NCBI RefSeq assembly: GCF_003671765.1 | Contig: NZ_QPIB01000009.1 | Coordinates: 62,001 to 126,000 of the forward strand | Length of the DNA: 64,000 nucleotides | Reading direction: 5' to 3' | Source: Xenophilus sp. E41 | GTDB taxonomy: Bacteria; Pseudomonadota; Gammaproteobacteria; Burkholderiales; Burkholderiaceae_C | Part shown: positions 53,255-63,331 of the stretch, piece by piece | Position numbering within the stretch: position 1 is the first letter of the stretch | Layout of the letters: each line of letters starts with the position of its first letter | The notes under the pieces: model-generated | What the model was told of the DNA's origin: nothing | Seen by the model: only the letters and a program-made list of their open reading frames with translations | The model's database searches: none | Made by a program: the position numbers and the translations under genes

Positions 53255-54291
53255 GCGGGGAAGTCCTCGTTCCAGTGGATGGGGGCCTGGCCGGCCACCG
53301 GGGCGCGGAAGCTGGGCAGGGTGGTGCCACGCAGGCTTCCGAGGTAGACCGTCTGCAGGTCCGGGCCGCCGAAGCTCAGGCTGGCCATCCACGGCGCCAG
53401 CGTGCCGTGGGCGGCGGCCATGATCTCGGGCGTGAGGGTGCGGGCGTCGTAGTGGGCGTCGAGCGCCTGCGTGGCGGCGGGGTTGCCGTCGTCCAGCAGG
53501 GTGAGCAGCTCGCCGTCGGGCGTGATGGCGACCAGGCGGTCGGTCATGATCAGCGTGACCCACAGGTTGCCGAACACATCGAAGGCGAAGCCGTCGGGAA
53601 AGCCGGGCAGCCGGGTGGGGCCGTACACCTCACGCTCGCCCAGTGTGCCATCGGGCCGCACCCGCAGCCGTGAGATGCGGCGGGCGTTGCTCTCGACCAC
53701 GTACATCCATTCGCCGGCGTCGTCGAGCCGGATCTCGTTGGTGCCCTCGAAGCCGTCGGCCACGATGCGGGCCTGGCCCTGCGCGTCGAAGAGGGCGATG
53801 TAGCCGTCGGTGGCGCGGGCGTTGATGGACTCGGTCCAGGGCTGCATGCGCGTGGTCACCGTCAGATACAGCCGGCCCTGCCGGTCGCGCAGCGGGAAGT
53901 TGGCCTTGCCCAGCGGCTGGCCGTCGATGCGGTCGAACAGGCGGCGCACGCGGCCCTGGCGGTCCATCACCTCGACGGCGTCGCTGCCCCAGTTGGCGAT
54001 CAGCAGGTCGCCGTTGGCCAGGAAGGTCATGCCGTTGGGCAGCGAGCCTTCGCTGCGCACATAGCGCTGGTCGAAGTCCACGGCCTCATCGCTGGCCGGC
54101 GGCGCGGCGGGCACCACCAGTTGCTGGCGGCCGTCGGGCGCGATGCGCATGGCGCCGCCGCGGGCATCGGCAGCCCAGACGGTGCCGTCGCGCTGACACA
54201 GGATGCATTCGGGGCGCTGAAGGTCGCGGCCCACGTGGCGGATGGCGGCGCGGTCAACCTGCCATCCGCGCAGGGGGTTGTCTCTGGTCAT
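53251..54291 (-). CDS. SMP-30/gluconolactonase family beta-propeller
   Basis: This 346-residue six-bladed propeller has LQRPECILCQRDGTVWAADARGGAMRI (metal Glu), GSLPNGMTFLANGDLLIANWGS, EGTNEIRLDDAGEWMYVVESNARRI and GFPDGFAFDVFGNLWVTL (Asn and Asp ligands). Such enzymes hydrolyse sugar or small lactones. It is the first gene of the minus-strand operon, divergent from a LysR regulator 154 bp away. ATG 54291 starts at MTRDNPLRGW; the upstream open frame crosses the operator. Confidence 0.9.
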   Translation of the reverse strand: MTRDNPLRGWQVDRAAIRHVGRDLQRPECILCQRDGTVWAADARGGAMRIAPDGRQQLVVPAAPPASDEAVDFDQRYVRSEGSLPNGMTFLANGDLLIANWGSDAVEVMDRQGRVRRLFDRIDGQPLGKANFPLRDRQGRLYLTVTTRMQPWTESINARATDGYIALFDAQGQARIVADGFEGTNEIRLDDAGEWMYVVESNARRISRLRVRPDGTLGEREVYGPTRLPGFPDGFAFDVFGNLWVTLIMTDRLVAITPDGELLTLLDDGNPAATQALDAHYDARTLTPEIMAAAHGTLAPWMASLSFGGPDLQTVYLGSLRGTTLPSFRAPVAGQAPIHWNEDFPA

Positions 54292-54359
54292 GGGAATCTC
54301 GAAGCGGTCCGCAGTGTGGGCCGGGCCGCGCGCAAAGACCAACAGATTCGCCCGATGCC

Positions 54360-54382
54360 AGCCATCGGCCGGCGCGATGGCT
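54360..54382. promoter_or_regulatory. LysR-type operator ATC-N9-GAT
   Basis: AGCCATCG-N7-CGATGGCT is a perfect 8-bp inverted repeat and includes the ATC-N9-GAT spacing known for NodD-like LysR regulators. It lies between the LysR gene (start 54446) and the first catabolic gene (start 54291). Further CGATG half-sites flank it. Confidence 0.72.
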
Positions 54383-54445
54383 CGATGCTCCCAGGGGCTG
54401 CAGCACAGACTCTTAAGATCGGCGCCCCACCCGGAGACGACCCGC

Positions 54446-55363
54446 ATGCGCTATCAACGCATCGACCTCAACCTGCTGGCCGCGCTCGACGCCCTGCTGG
54501 CCGAGCGCAACGTGACCCGTGCGGCCGAGCGGTTGCACATGACGCAGTCGGCCATGAGTGGCGTGCTGTCCCGCCTGCGCGACTACTTCGGCGATGCGCT
54601 GCTGGTGCCCGTGGGGCGCACGCTGCAGCTCACGCCCCGGGCCGAGGCGCTGATCGCGCCAGTGCGCCAGATCATCCTGCAGGTGGATGCCACGCTGGGC
54701 GTGCAGCCCGAGTTCGATCCGGCCACGGCGCGGCGGCACTTCACCATCATCGCGTCGGACTACGTCACGCAGGTGCTGATGGCCGAGGCGCTGCGGCGCA
54801 TGGCCCGATCGGCGCCGGGCCTGAGCTTCGACGTGCGGCCCACCCACGCCGCGATGGCGCAGGACCTGGACCAGGGCCGCGCGGACCTGCTGGTCACGCC
54901 GGCCCACCTGACGCTGGCCGACCATCCGCAGCAGCTGCTGTTCGAGGACACCTACCACGTCGTCGCCTGCGCGCAGAACGCCGCGCTGGCCGATGGCATC
55001 ACGCCGGCGCAGTACGTGGAACTGGGCCACGTGGTCTACCAGGCCGACCTGGGCGCCAACCCCTGGTTCGAACAGTGGTACGCCAACGAGCATGGGGGCA
55101 ACCGCCGGGTCGAGGTGGTGGCGCATGGCTTCCTGCTGATGCCACGCTTCATCGTCGGCACGACGCGCATCGCCACTATCCAGACCCGGCTGGCCCAGCA
55201 GTTCGTGCAGGCCATGCCGCTGCGCCTGCTGGAGCCGCCCATGCCCACGCCGCGGCTCACCGAGATCCTGCAGTGGCACCGCCTGCGCGACGACGATCCT
55301 GGGGTGCGCTGGGTGCGCGAACAGATCCAGGCGGTCGCCCTTCAGCTGCCGCCCGTGGGCTAG
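54446..55363 (+). CDS. LysR-family regulator of the catabolic operon (NodD/PnbR-like)
   Basis: This 305-residue regulator starts MRYQRIDLNLLAALDALLAERNVTRAAERLHMTQSAMSGVLSRLRDYFGDALLVPVGRTLQLTPRAEAL, the helix-turn-helix of the NodD-like branch. An effector domain (about 92-295) follows. It is divergent from the SMP-30 gene and a fitting operator lies between them, so it probably activates the nine-gene operon in response to its substrate. The 22 bp to the next gene end hold nothing else. Confidence 0.9.
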   Translation: MRYQRIDLNLLAALDALLAERNVTRAAERLHMTQSAMSGVLSRLRDYFGDALLVPVGRTLQLTPRAEALIAPVRQIILQVDATLGVQPEFDPATARRHFTIIASDYVTQVLMAEALRRMARSAPGLSFDVRPTHAAMAQDLDQGRADLLVTPAHLTLADHPQQLLFEDTYHVVACAQNAALADGITPAQYVELGHVVYQADLGANPWFEQWYANEHGGNRRVEVVAHGFLLMPRFIVGTTRIATIQTRLAQQFVQAMPLRLLEPPMPTPRLTEILQWHRLRDDDPGVRWVREQIQAVALQLPPVG

Positions 55364-55385
55364 CGGACGCTGACCCTGCGCGTCG

Positions 55386-56069
55386 TCATCGCACCCCGGT
55401 GGCGGTCAGGTGCACCACCCGATCGGCCCGCGCTGCCGCAGCCTCCGAATGCGTGACCAGCACCAGCGCCGCGCCCTGGCTGCGCGCCTCGGCCACGAGC
55501 ACGTCCATCACGCGGGCGGCGGTGGTGGGGTCGAGGTTGCCGGTCGGCTCGTCGGCCAGCAGCAGGGTGGGGCGGTGCACCAGCGCGCGGGCGATGGCCA
55601 CGCGTTGCAGCTGGCCGCCGCTGAGCTGCTGGGGCAGGCGTGCGCCCAGGCCCTCGAGGCCGACGACGCGCAGCATGTCCTGCACACGCGCCTGCCGTTC
55701 GGCGGCGTCGGCTTGGCCCAGCAGCATCAGCGGCAGCGCGACGTTCTGCGCCACGTCCAGGTGCGGCAGCACATGAAAAGCCTGGAACACGAAGCCGACC
55801 TGGCGCCGCCGCCACAGGGCGCGCGCGTCGGCGTCGAGGGTGCCGAGGTCGGTGCCGTCGACCACGATGCGGCCCGCGTCCCAGTGGTCGAGGCCGGCCA
55901 CGCAGTTCAGCAGCGTCGATTTGCCCACGCCCGACTCGCCCACGATGGCGACGAACTCACCCGGCGCGACGTCAAAGCTCACGTCGCGGAACACGGCCAC
56001 GCGATCGGGCGGCTCGCCGTAGTGCTTGGCCAGCGATTCGATCCGCAGGCGGGGCGCGGCGGTCGTCAT
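55386..56069 (-). CDS. ABC transporter ATPase, LolD/YbbA type
   Basis: This 227-residue ATPase has Walker [11 protein letters not shown], signature [16 protein letters not shown], Walker [13 protein letters not shown] and H-loop VTHSEAAA, the MacB/LolD/YbbA subfamily that drives FtsX-type permeases. No permease lies next to it; the only FtsX-type permease in the window is at 37847-40429 on the same strand, beyond a 15-kb block. It overlaps the miaA stop by 4 bp, so it is expressed with miaA. Confidence 0.9.
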   Translation of the reverse strand: MTTAAPRLRIESLAKHYGEPPDRVAVFRDVSFDVAPGEFVAIVGESGVGKSTLLNCVAGLDHWDAGRIVVDGTDLGTLDADARALWRRRQVGFVFQAFHVLPHLDVAQNVALPLMLLGQADAAERQARVQDMLRVVGLEGLGARLPQQLSGGQLQRVAIARALVHRPTLLLADEPTGNLDPTTAARVMDVLVAEARSQGAALVLVTHSEAAAARADRVVHLTATGVR

Positions 56070-57073
56070 GTCGCGCAGGCCGCCATGCGTTGCACCGCCT
56101 GCACGGTGGCATGGGGCGCGTCGCAGGTGATGACGGTGCGCGCCGGCATGCTGCGCAGCCAGGTGATCTGCCGCTTGGCCAGCTGGCGCGTGGCGGCGAT
56201 GCCCCTGTCGCGGAAGGCGGCAACGGCGCTCGCGTCGGGCCGGTCGCCCGCCCTGTCGAACAGCTCCCACGCCTGCCGGTAGCCCACGCAGCGGATCGAG
56301 GGCAGGTCGGCGTGCAGGTCGCCACGTGCACGCAGGGCGCGCACCTCGTCGAGGAATCCTGCCTCCAGCATGGCGTCGAAGCGGTCTGCGATGCGCGCGT
56401 GCAGCCAGGCGCGGTCCTGCGGTTCCAGGGAAAAAAGGGCTGCGGCGCCCGCCACGCTTGCGCCGCCAGCCATGGTTTTGGTAGCGTCCGGCATCGCGGC
56501 AGTGCGTTGATGGAAGTCGGAGATTGGCCGCCCCGTGCTGTGCCACACCTCCAGCGCGCGCTGGATGCGTTGGCTGTCGTGCGGCGCCAGGCGCGCGGCG
56601 GTGCGCGGGTCCACCTCGGCCAGGCGTGCGTGCAGCGCGGGCCAGCCGTGGATGGCGGCCTCGGCGTCGAGCATGGCGCGCACGGCCGGGTCGGCGGCGG
56701 GCATGGCGTCGATCCCGTCGACCAGCGCCTTGAAGTACAGCATGGTGCCGCCCACCAGCAGCGGCAGCGCGCCGCGCGCATGGATGGCGTCGATGAGCCG
56801 CGTCGCGTCGGCCACGAAGGCGGCGGCGCTGTAGCTTTCCGCGGGGTCGCGGATGTCGATCAGGTGGTGCGGCACCTGCGCCTGCTCGGCGGCGCTGGGC
56901 TTGGCGGTGCCGATGTCCATGCCGCGGTAGACCAGCGCCGAGTCGACGCTGACGATCTCCACCGCGCGGAGCGGCGCCAGGTGCGCGGCCAGCGCCAGGG
57001 CCGCGGCGGTCTTGCCGCTGGCGGTGGGACCGGCCAGGCCGATCCAGCGCGGGGTGTCCCGGTCAGCGGCCAC
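56066..57073 (-). CDS. miaA: tRNA dimethylallyltransferase
   Basis: This enzyme of about 335 residues adds a dimethylallyl group to A37 of tRNAs reading UNN codons. The P-loop [12 protein letters not shown], the [16 protein letters not shown] motif and the later GYRQAWELF and RQITWLRS segments are intact. GTG 57073 is preferred as start because GGAGG lies 5 nt upstream; a GTG 12 bp earlier also fits. Residues about 196-215 are contributed by a palindromic element, placed just before the conserved [11 protein letters not shown]. Confidence 0.94.
   Translation of the reverse strand: MAADRDTPRWIGLAGPTASGKTAAALALAAHLAPLRAVEIVSVDSALVYRGMDIGTAKPSAAEQAQVPHHLIDIRDPAESYSAAAFVADATRLIDAIHARGALPLLVGGTMLYFKALVDGIDAMPAADPAVRAMLDAEAAIHGWPALHARLAEVDPRTAARLAPHDSQRIQRALEVWHSTGRPISDFHQRTAAMPDATKTMAGGASVAGAAALFSLEPQDRAWLHARIADRFDAMLEAGFLDEVRALRARGDLHADLPSIRCVGYRQAWELFDRAGDRPDASAVAAFRDRGIAATRQLAKRQITWLRSMPARTVITCDAPHATVQAVQRMAACAT
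56430..56486 (-). repeat. Palindromic element copy 5, inside miaA
   Basis: On the minus strand it runs GCTACCAAAACCATGGCTG, a centre, then GGCGGGCGCCGCAGCCCTTTTTT. It is in frame and encodes [14 protein letters not shown]. Compared with copy 3, both ends and the GGGCGGGCGC core are preserved. Confidence 0.65.
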
Positions 57074-58340
57074 GCTGGCCTCCACCGAAGCGCGGCACCA
57101 CCGTCCAGGCCAGCACGGCGATGCAGCCGCTCCAGAACCAGATGCCCAGCGCCAGCGGGCGCGTGCTGCCGTCCATGTGGGTGCCCAGCCAGCCGCCGAT
57201 GCCGAAGGCGGCCAGCATCATGATGAAGCCGTTGAGCGCCGAGGCCGCGCCCGCGGCCTGCGGGAAGGGGCCCACGGCACCGGTCTGTCCGCAGGGCTGG
57301 TGCACGCCGTGGCCCAGCATCACCAGCGTGAGCGGCGCGGCGATCGCCCACACCGTCTGCACGCCGGCCAGCGCCAGGGCGCCCATCAGCGTGCCGCCGG
57401 CCAGGCTCAGCACCGCGCCGCGCGCCACGCTGCCGCGCACGCCGTGCCGCGCCAGCCAGTGCCGGCACAGGAAGGTGCCGGCGATGTAGGCCAGCGAGTT
57501 CCACAGCATCACCAGCCCGTAGCCGGTGCGCGACAGCCCCAGCACCTGCAGGAACACGAAGGACGAGGACGCGAGGAAGGTGAACAGCAGCCCGTAGGCG
57601 GCCGTGGTGAGCGCCGAGAAGGTGAGGAAGGTCGGGTGCCGCAGGACGGTGCCCCAGGTGCGCACGATGGCCGAGGGCCGCAGCGCGTGCACGTCGGGCC
57701 GCGGCAGCGACTCGCGAAAGCGCAGCGCCACCAGCGCCAGCGTGGCGACGCCGAAGAGGGCCGGCACGGCCAGCGCGAAGCGCCAGCCCAGCCCGTCGGT
57801 GACCACGCTGCCCACCGGCGCGCAGAGGCAGGCGATGACGCCCAGGCCGGTGAGTGCGCGCGACATCACGCGCGCACCCTCGGCCGGCTGGTACAGGTCG
57901 CGCACGATGGCGCGCGCCGCCATCACCGCCGCGCCCATGGCAGCACCCTGCAGGGCGCGCAGCGCGATCAACCCTTCGATCGACGGCGCGAGCGCGGTCC
58001 CGGCCGCGGCCAGCACGTAGGCCGACAGCCCGGCCAGCAGCACGGGCCGGCGGCCGAAGCGGTCCGACAGCGGCCCCAGCACGAGCTGCGACAGGCCGAA
58101 GGCCAGCAGCAGCGCCGTCAGCGTGAGCTGCGCATGGGCGATGCGCGCGCCGAAGCCCGCCGTGAGCGCGGGCAGCGCCGGCAGGTAGAGATCGGTGGTG
58201 ACCGGCTGGATGCCCAGCAGCAGTGCCAGCGTGAGCACCAGCAGCCCCGGCGTCGTGCGGGGGCGGGTGGCGGTGCTGGGGATTTCGGAGGCGGCCGCGC
58301 CCACGGCAGCGGGGCGGGCCGGCGCGTGGGGCGGGGCCAT
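57063..58340 (-). CDS. Bcr/CflA-family MFS drug transporter
   Basis: This 425-residue MFS protein has 12 helices. Landmarks are [17 protein letters not shown] at helix 1, [20 protein letters not shown] (motif A) after helix 2 and [23 protein letters not shown] at helix 4, the DHA1 Bcr/CflA pattern. It would export drugs or dipeptides by proton antiport. It overlaps the proposed miaA start by 11 bp, so it probably heads the miaA-ybbA transcription unit. The start is at [10 protein letters not shown]; more upstream frame is low complexity. Confidence 0.9.
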   Translation of the reverse strand: MAPPHAPARPAAVGAAASEIPSTATRPRTTPGLLVLTLALLLGIQPVTTDLYLPALPALTAGFGARIAHAQLTLTALLLAFGLSQLVLGPLSDRFGRRPVLLAGLSAYVLAAAGTALAPSIEGLIALRALQGAAMGAAVMAARAIVRDLYQPAEGARVMSRALTGLGVIACLCAPVGSVVTDGLGWRFALAVPALFGVATLALVALRFRESLPRPDVHALRPSAIVRTWGTVLRHPTFLTFSALTTAAYGLLFTFLASSSFVFLQVLGLSRTGYGLVMLWNSLAYIAGTFLCRHWLARHGVRGSVARGAVLSLAGGTLMGALALAGVQTVWAIAAPLTLVMLGHGVHQPCGQTGAVGPFPQAAGAASALNGFIMMLAAFGIGGWLGTHMDGSTRPLALGIWFWSGCIAVLAWTVVPRFGGGQRGR

Positions 58341-58459
58341 CGGCCCGAGGGTAGCAAATGGGCGCAGCGCCCCGTCGCTCAGGGGGTGTGCATGAAACTG
58401 CTCGTCCCGCGCAGGCAGGCGAAACGAGGGGCGGTGCCGGGTTCGGCCGCCCCTTCGAC

Positions 58460-59428
58460 TCAGATCGCCTGAGTGGCGCGCGGCGCGCGTGCGCGCACCT
58501 CGCGTGCCGTGGGAGCCCGGGGCGCGGGCGCCGCGGGCGTTGCAACAGGCGCCCCCTCGTCGATCGCGAGCACCGGCGCGGGCTCCTTCATCTGGAACAG
58601 CTGGCTCAGCGCGGACTTGTACTGCACCTCGCCGATCGAATTGGTGTTGTGGTGCGAGCCGCCCTCGACCAGCACGAACATCTTCGGCCCCGTGGCGGCG
58701 TCGTACAGCTTGCGGCCGAGCGTCGGGTTGATCAGCGTGTCGTTCGAGCCGTGCACCACCAGCAGCGGCGAGCCGATGGTCTTGACCTTGTTGATGGCCT
58801 CGAAGCGCTGGGTCACCAGCGCGCTGAAGGGCAGCCAGCCCCACTTGAAGCTGCTCACCACGTCGGTGATGGAGGTGAAGGTGCTCTCGACGATGACGCC
58901 GCTCTCATCCTTGACGTGGGAGGCGAGGTCGATGCCGATGGCGCCGCCCAGCGAGTGACCGAAGATGTAGCGGTGCTGCTTGGGGTACTTCCTGGCCAGC
59001 CATTCCCAGGCCGCGCGCGCATCCTCGCGCGCCGAATCCTCGGACGGCAGGGCCTTGGTGCTCTTGCCGAAGCCGCGGTAGTCGATGGCGAGCACCGAAA
59101 AGCCCAGCTCGTGCATGCGCTGGATGCGCGGGGCGGACCCGGCCACGTTGTAGCGCGCGCCGTGCAGGTACAGCATGACGGGGCGATCGGGCGTCATCGG
59201 CGCGTCGCCGAGCCACAGCCCGTGCAGGCGGGCAGGCTGCCCCGTCACGGAGGACTGGAAGTCGATCCAGACGTCCTGCATGCCGGCCGTCATGGCGGCG
59301 GTGTTGCCCCAGCTGCGGTCGCTGGGTTGGAAGATCCACTCGCGCTGCCGCTCGTCGAGGGTCGAGCAGCCCGCCGCGAGCAGGGCGCATAGGGAGATGG
59401 CCGATGCGAACAGGGACCAGCGTTTCAT
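58460..59428 (-). CDS. Alpha/beta hydrolase lipoprotein (Bem46-like)
   Basis: This 322-residue exported hydrolase has a lipoprotein signal peptide (MKRWSLFASAISLCALLAAGC, lipobox LAAGC, C21). The core shows VMLYLHGARYNVAGS (oxyanion loop), the nucleophile elbow FGHSLGGAIG, the acidic VVHGSNDTLINP and a His in EGGSHHNTN. The C-terminal tail is Pro/Ala-rich. It would act in the envelope as an esterase or peptidase-like hydrolase of unknown substrate. Confidence 0.88.
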   Translation of the reverse strand: MKRWSLFASAISLCALLAAGCSTLDERQREWIFQPSDRSWGNTAAMTAGMQDVWIDFQSSVTGQPARLHGLWLGDAPMTPDRPVMLYLHGARYNVAGSAPRIQRMHELGFSVLAIDYRGFGKSTKALPSEDSAREDARAAWEWLARKYPKQHRYIFGHSLGGAIGIDLASHVKDESGVIVESTFTSITDVVSSFKWGWLPFSALVTQRFEAINKVKTIGSPLLVVHGSNDTLINPTLGRKLYDAATGPKMFVLVEGGSHHNTNSIGEVQYKSALSQLFQMKEPAPVLAIDEGAPVATPAAPAPRAPTAREVRARAPRATQAI

Positions 59429-59730
59429 TGGGCAGAAAGAGAGCGATAGCCGGTCGAAAGTTCAAACCGATTGACCGGGAATGGACCGACACCACATCCT
59501 GGTAACTCCCCGAAACAACGCTCTGCGACGTCTGCGACGGACCATGCAACGGGCGTGCCCGCGTGTCGGATGACAGAGGAAAACCCTGTCAGTCGCTGCA
59601 AGTAACCGCTTTCAGGCGCCGAAATTAACCGGAAAGTCTGCGCAAAACCACAGGGCGAGCCCTTAGGACCATGCCCGGAACCCGCCTGATCGGCGACCGC
59701 GGGCGTGCAGACGGTTACAGATTCGCGCGC
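59429..59730. other. Intergenic region between esterase lipoprotein and mutL
   Basis: This 302-bp gap holds no convincing gene on either strand. It contains CCGGTC / GACCGG arms near 59450-59485 just upstream of the lipoprotein gene, which may belong to its promoter region. I see no clear -35/-10 pair. The rest is relatively AT-richer non-coding DNA downstream of mutL. Confidence 0.6.
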
Positions 59731-61608
<1,878 letters not shown>

Positions 61609-61618
61609 CGGAGGGATT

Positions 61619-62146
61619 CTAGGTTTCGGTGCCCACCAGGGTCTTGAACATCACGTGTGCATCGACGTACCCGCGCACCGGGTGGCGGAAGGCCCCGGGC
61701 AGCGTGCCCACGATGGCGAAACCCAGGCGCTGCCACAGCCGCACGGCCCCCTCGTTGGTGGACACGACGAAGTTGAACTGCATGGCGCGAAAGCCCATCC
61801 GGCGCGCCTCGTCCTGCGAGTGTTCGCACATCGCCGCCGCCACGCCGCGCCCGCGCGCCGCGTCGGCCGTCACGTAGCCGCAGTTGCCCACATGGGCGCC
61901 CTGGCCGGGCTGGTTCGGCTTGATGCAGTAGGTGCCCAGGACGGTACCGTCCGCGTCGCAGGCCACGAAGGTGCCGGCCGGTGCCTCGACCCAGGCCGCG
62001 TGCGCGGCAGGCTCGGAGATGTCGGGCGGATAGCTGTAGGTGTCGGCACGCGCGAAAGTCGGCTGCAGCAGGGCCCACACGGCCGGCCAGTCGGCGGCGA
62101 CGAGGGGCCGGATCACGAGCGGGGAATTCGGGGTGGCGGTGGTCAT
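61619..62146 (-). CDS. GNAT-family N-acetyltransferase
   Basis: This 175-residue protein has the GNAT core, with NCGYVTADAARGRGVAAAMCEHSQDEARRMGFRAMQFNFVVSTNEGAVRLWQRLGFAIVGTLPGAF, quoted as landmarks over residues 88-153; the acetyl-CoA loop is RGRGVA. Substrate is unknown. It starts 10 bp upstream of mutL (same strand) and is divergent from the DedA gene, with 23 bp between the two starts. Confidence 0.9.
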   Translation of the reverse strand: MTTATPNSPLVIRPLVAADWPAVWALLQPTFARADTYSYPPDISEPAAHAAWVEAPAGTFVACDADGTVLGTYCIKPNQPGQGAHVGNCGYVTADAARGRGVAAAMCEHSQDEARRMGFRAMQFNFVVSTNEGAVRLWQRLGFAIVGTLPGAFRHPVRGYVDAHVMFKTLVGTET

Positions 62147-62169
62147 GGCCCCGGGATAATGCCAGCCCC

Positions 62170-62826
62170 ATGGACATCGTCGCCTTCCTCATCGATTTCA
62201 TCCTGCACGTCGACAAGCACCTCGAGGCCTTCGTCGTCACCTACGGCATGTGGGTGTACGCGCTGCTCTTCCTCATCGTGTTCGTCGAGACGGGGGTGGT
62301 GGTCATGCCCTTCCTGCCTGGCGACTCGCTGCTCTTCATCGTCGGCGCGCTGTGCGGCGCGGGGCTGATGAGCTATGGCCTCGCCGTGCCGGTCCTCATC
62401 GTCGCGGCGGTGCTGGGCGACCAGTGCAATTTCAGCATCGGGCGCTATTTCGGGCCCAAGGTGTTCCAGTGGGAGAACTCGCGCTTCTTCAACAAGAAGG
62501 CCTTCGACCAGGCGCATGCGTTCTACGAGCGCTACGGCGGCATCACCATCGTGCTGGCGCGCTTCATGCCCTTCATCCGCACCTTCGCGCCCTTCGTGGC
62601 GGGCGTGGCGGCGATGGGCCGCGCCAAGTTCACGGCCTACAACGTCGGCGGCGCGCTGCTGTGGGTGATCGGCATCTGCACGGCGGGCTACTTCTTCGGC
62701 AACCTGCCCTTCGTCAAGGAGCACCTGGACAAGATCATCTGGGCGCTGATCATCGTGCCGGGACTGATCGCCATCTTCGGCGCATGGCGCGGTTCGCGGA
62801 CGGGCAAGGCGGCACCGACGGCTTGA
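62170..62826 (+). CDS. DedA-family membrane protein
   Basis: This 218-residue integral membrane protein has about five helices and the DedA/SNARE-associated domain: FVETGVVVMPFLPGDSLLFIVGAL, VLGDQCNFSIGRYFG and RFMPFIRTFAPFVAGVAAMGRAKF with the conserved Arg residues. DedA proteins are linked to lipid (undecaprenyl phosphate or phospholipid) transport and proton-motive-force maintenance. A strong terminator follows 12 bp after the stop. Confidence 0.93.
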   Translation: MDIVAFLIDFILHVDKHLEAFVVTYGMWVYALLFLIVFVETGVVVMPFLPGDSLLFIVGALCGAGLMSYGLAVPVLIVAAVLGDQCNFSIGRYFGPKVFQWENSRFFNKKAFDQAHAFYERYGGITIVLARFMPFIRTFAPFVAGVAAMGRAKFTAYNVGGALLWVIGICTAGYFFGNLPFVKEHLDKIIWALIIVPGLIAIFGAWRGSRTGKAAPTA

Positions 62827-62838
62827 GCCCGGAAAAGA

Positions 62839-62868
62839 AAAAGGCGCGTCCCACGGGGCGCGCCTTTT
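62839..62868. terminator. Bidirectional terminator after dedA
   Basis: AAAAGGCGCG and CGCGCCTTTT form a 10-bp stem with CCC/GGG pairing in the loop. A and T runs on both sides allow function for both dedA (+) and the glycine-zipper gene (-). Confidence 0.85.
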
Positions 62869-62884
62869 CGGTGCCGGTTGCCGC

Positions 62885-63175
62885 TCAGTAGCGCGGGCCG
62901 TTGTTCGGGTAGTACGAGCCCGGCGGGTAGTACTGCTGCTGGTTGTAGTAGTTGCGCTCGTCGACGCTTCGGCCCACCTGGTTGCCGATCACGCCGCCGA
63001 TGGCGGCACCGCCCAGCGTCGCGCCGGTGTTGCCGCCGATGGCGTGGCCGACCGCCGCGCCGCCGAGGGCACCGATGCCGGTGCCGAGATTCTGATTGGG
63101 TCCGCTCGCGCAGCCCGCCAGTGCCATGACCGACGAGGCGGCCGCTGCAGCAATCCAATAACGCGACTTGATCAT
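62885..63175 (-). CDS. Glycine-zipper lipoprotein
   Basis: This 96-residue protein has a lipoprotein signal (MIKSRYWIAAAAASSVMALAGC, lipobox LAGC) and a glycine-zipper 2TM stretch GTGIGALGGAAVGHAIGGNTGATLGGAAIGGVIGNQVG, cited over residues 31-68. A Tyr/Asn/Pro-rich tail ends the protein. Relatives such as OsmB and SlyB-like proteins are outer-membrane, stress-induced lipoproteins. AAGGTGG lies upstream of the ATG. The 156 bp to the amidase gene hold no clear feature. Confidence 0.85.
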   Translation of the reverse strand: MIKSRYWIAAAAASSVMALAGCASGPNQNLGTGIGALGGAAVGHAIGGNTGATLGGAAIGGVIGNQVGRSVDERNYYNQQQYYPPGSYYPNNGPRY

Positions 63176-63331
63176 GTGGTCCACCTTTCTGTTTGAGGAT
63201 GGACTCATCTTGCGCAACGCCGCGCCGCGACAGGTGTAGGAACCCGCCGATGGCCCCTGTGCGACGGCAAGGGCCGCGGCGTGTGCGGCGGCGCCTGAAC
63301 GCCGTGAGCGCCGAAGGCGCAGCATCGAGCG

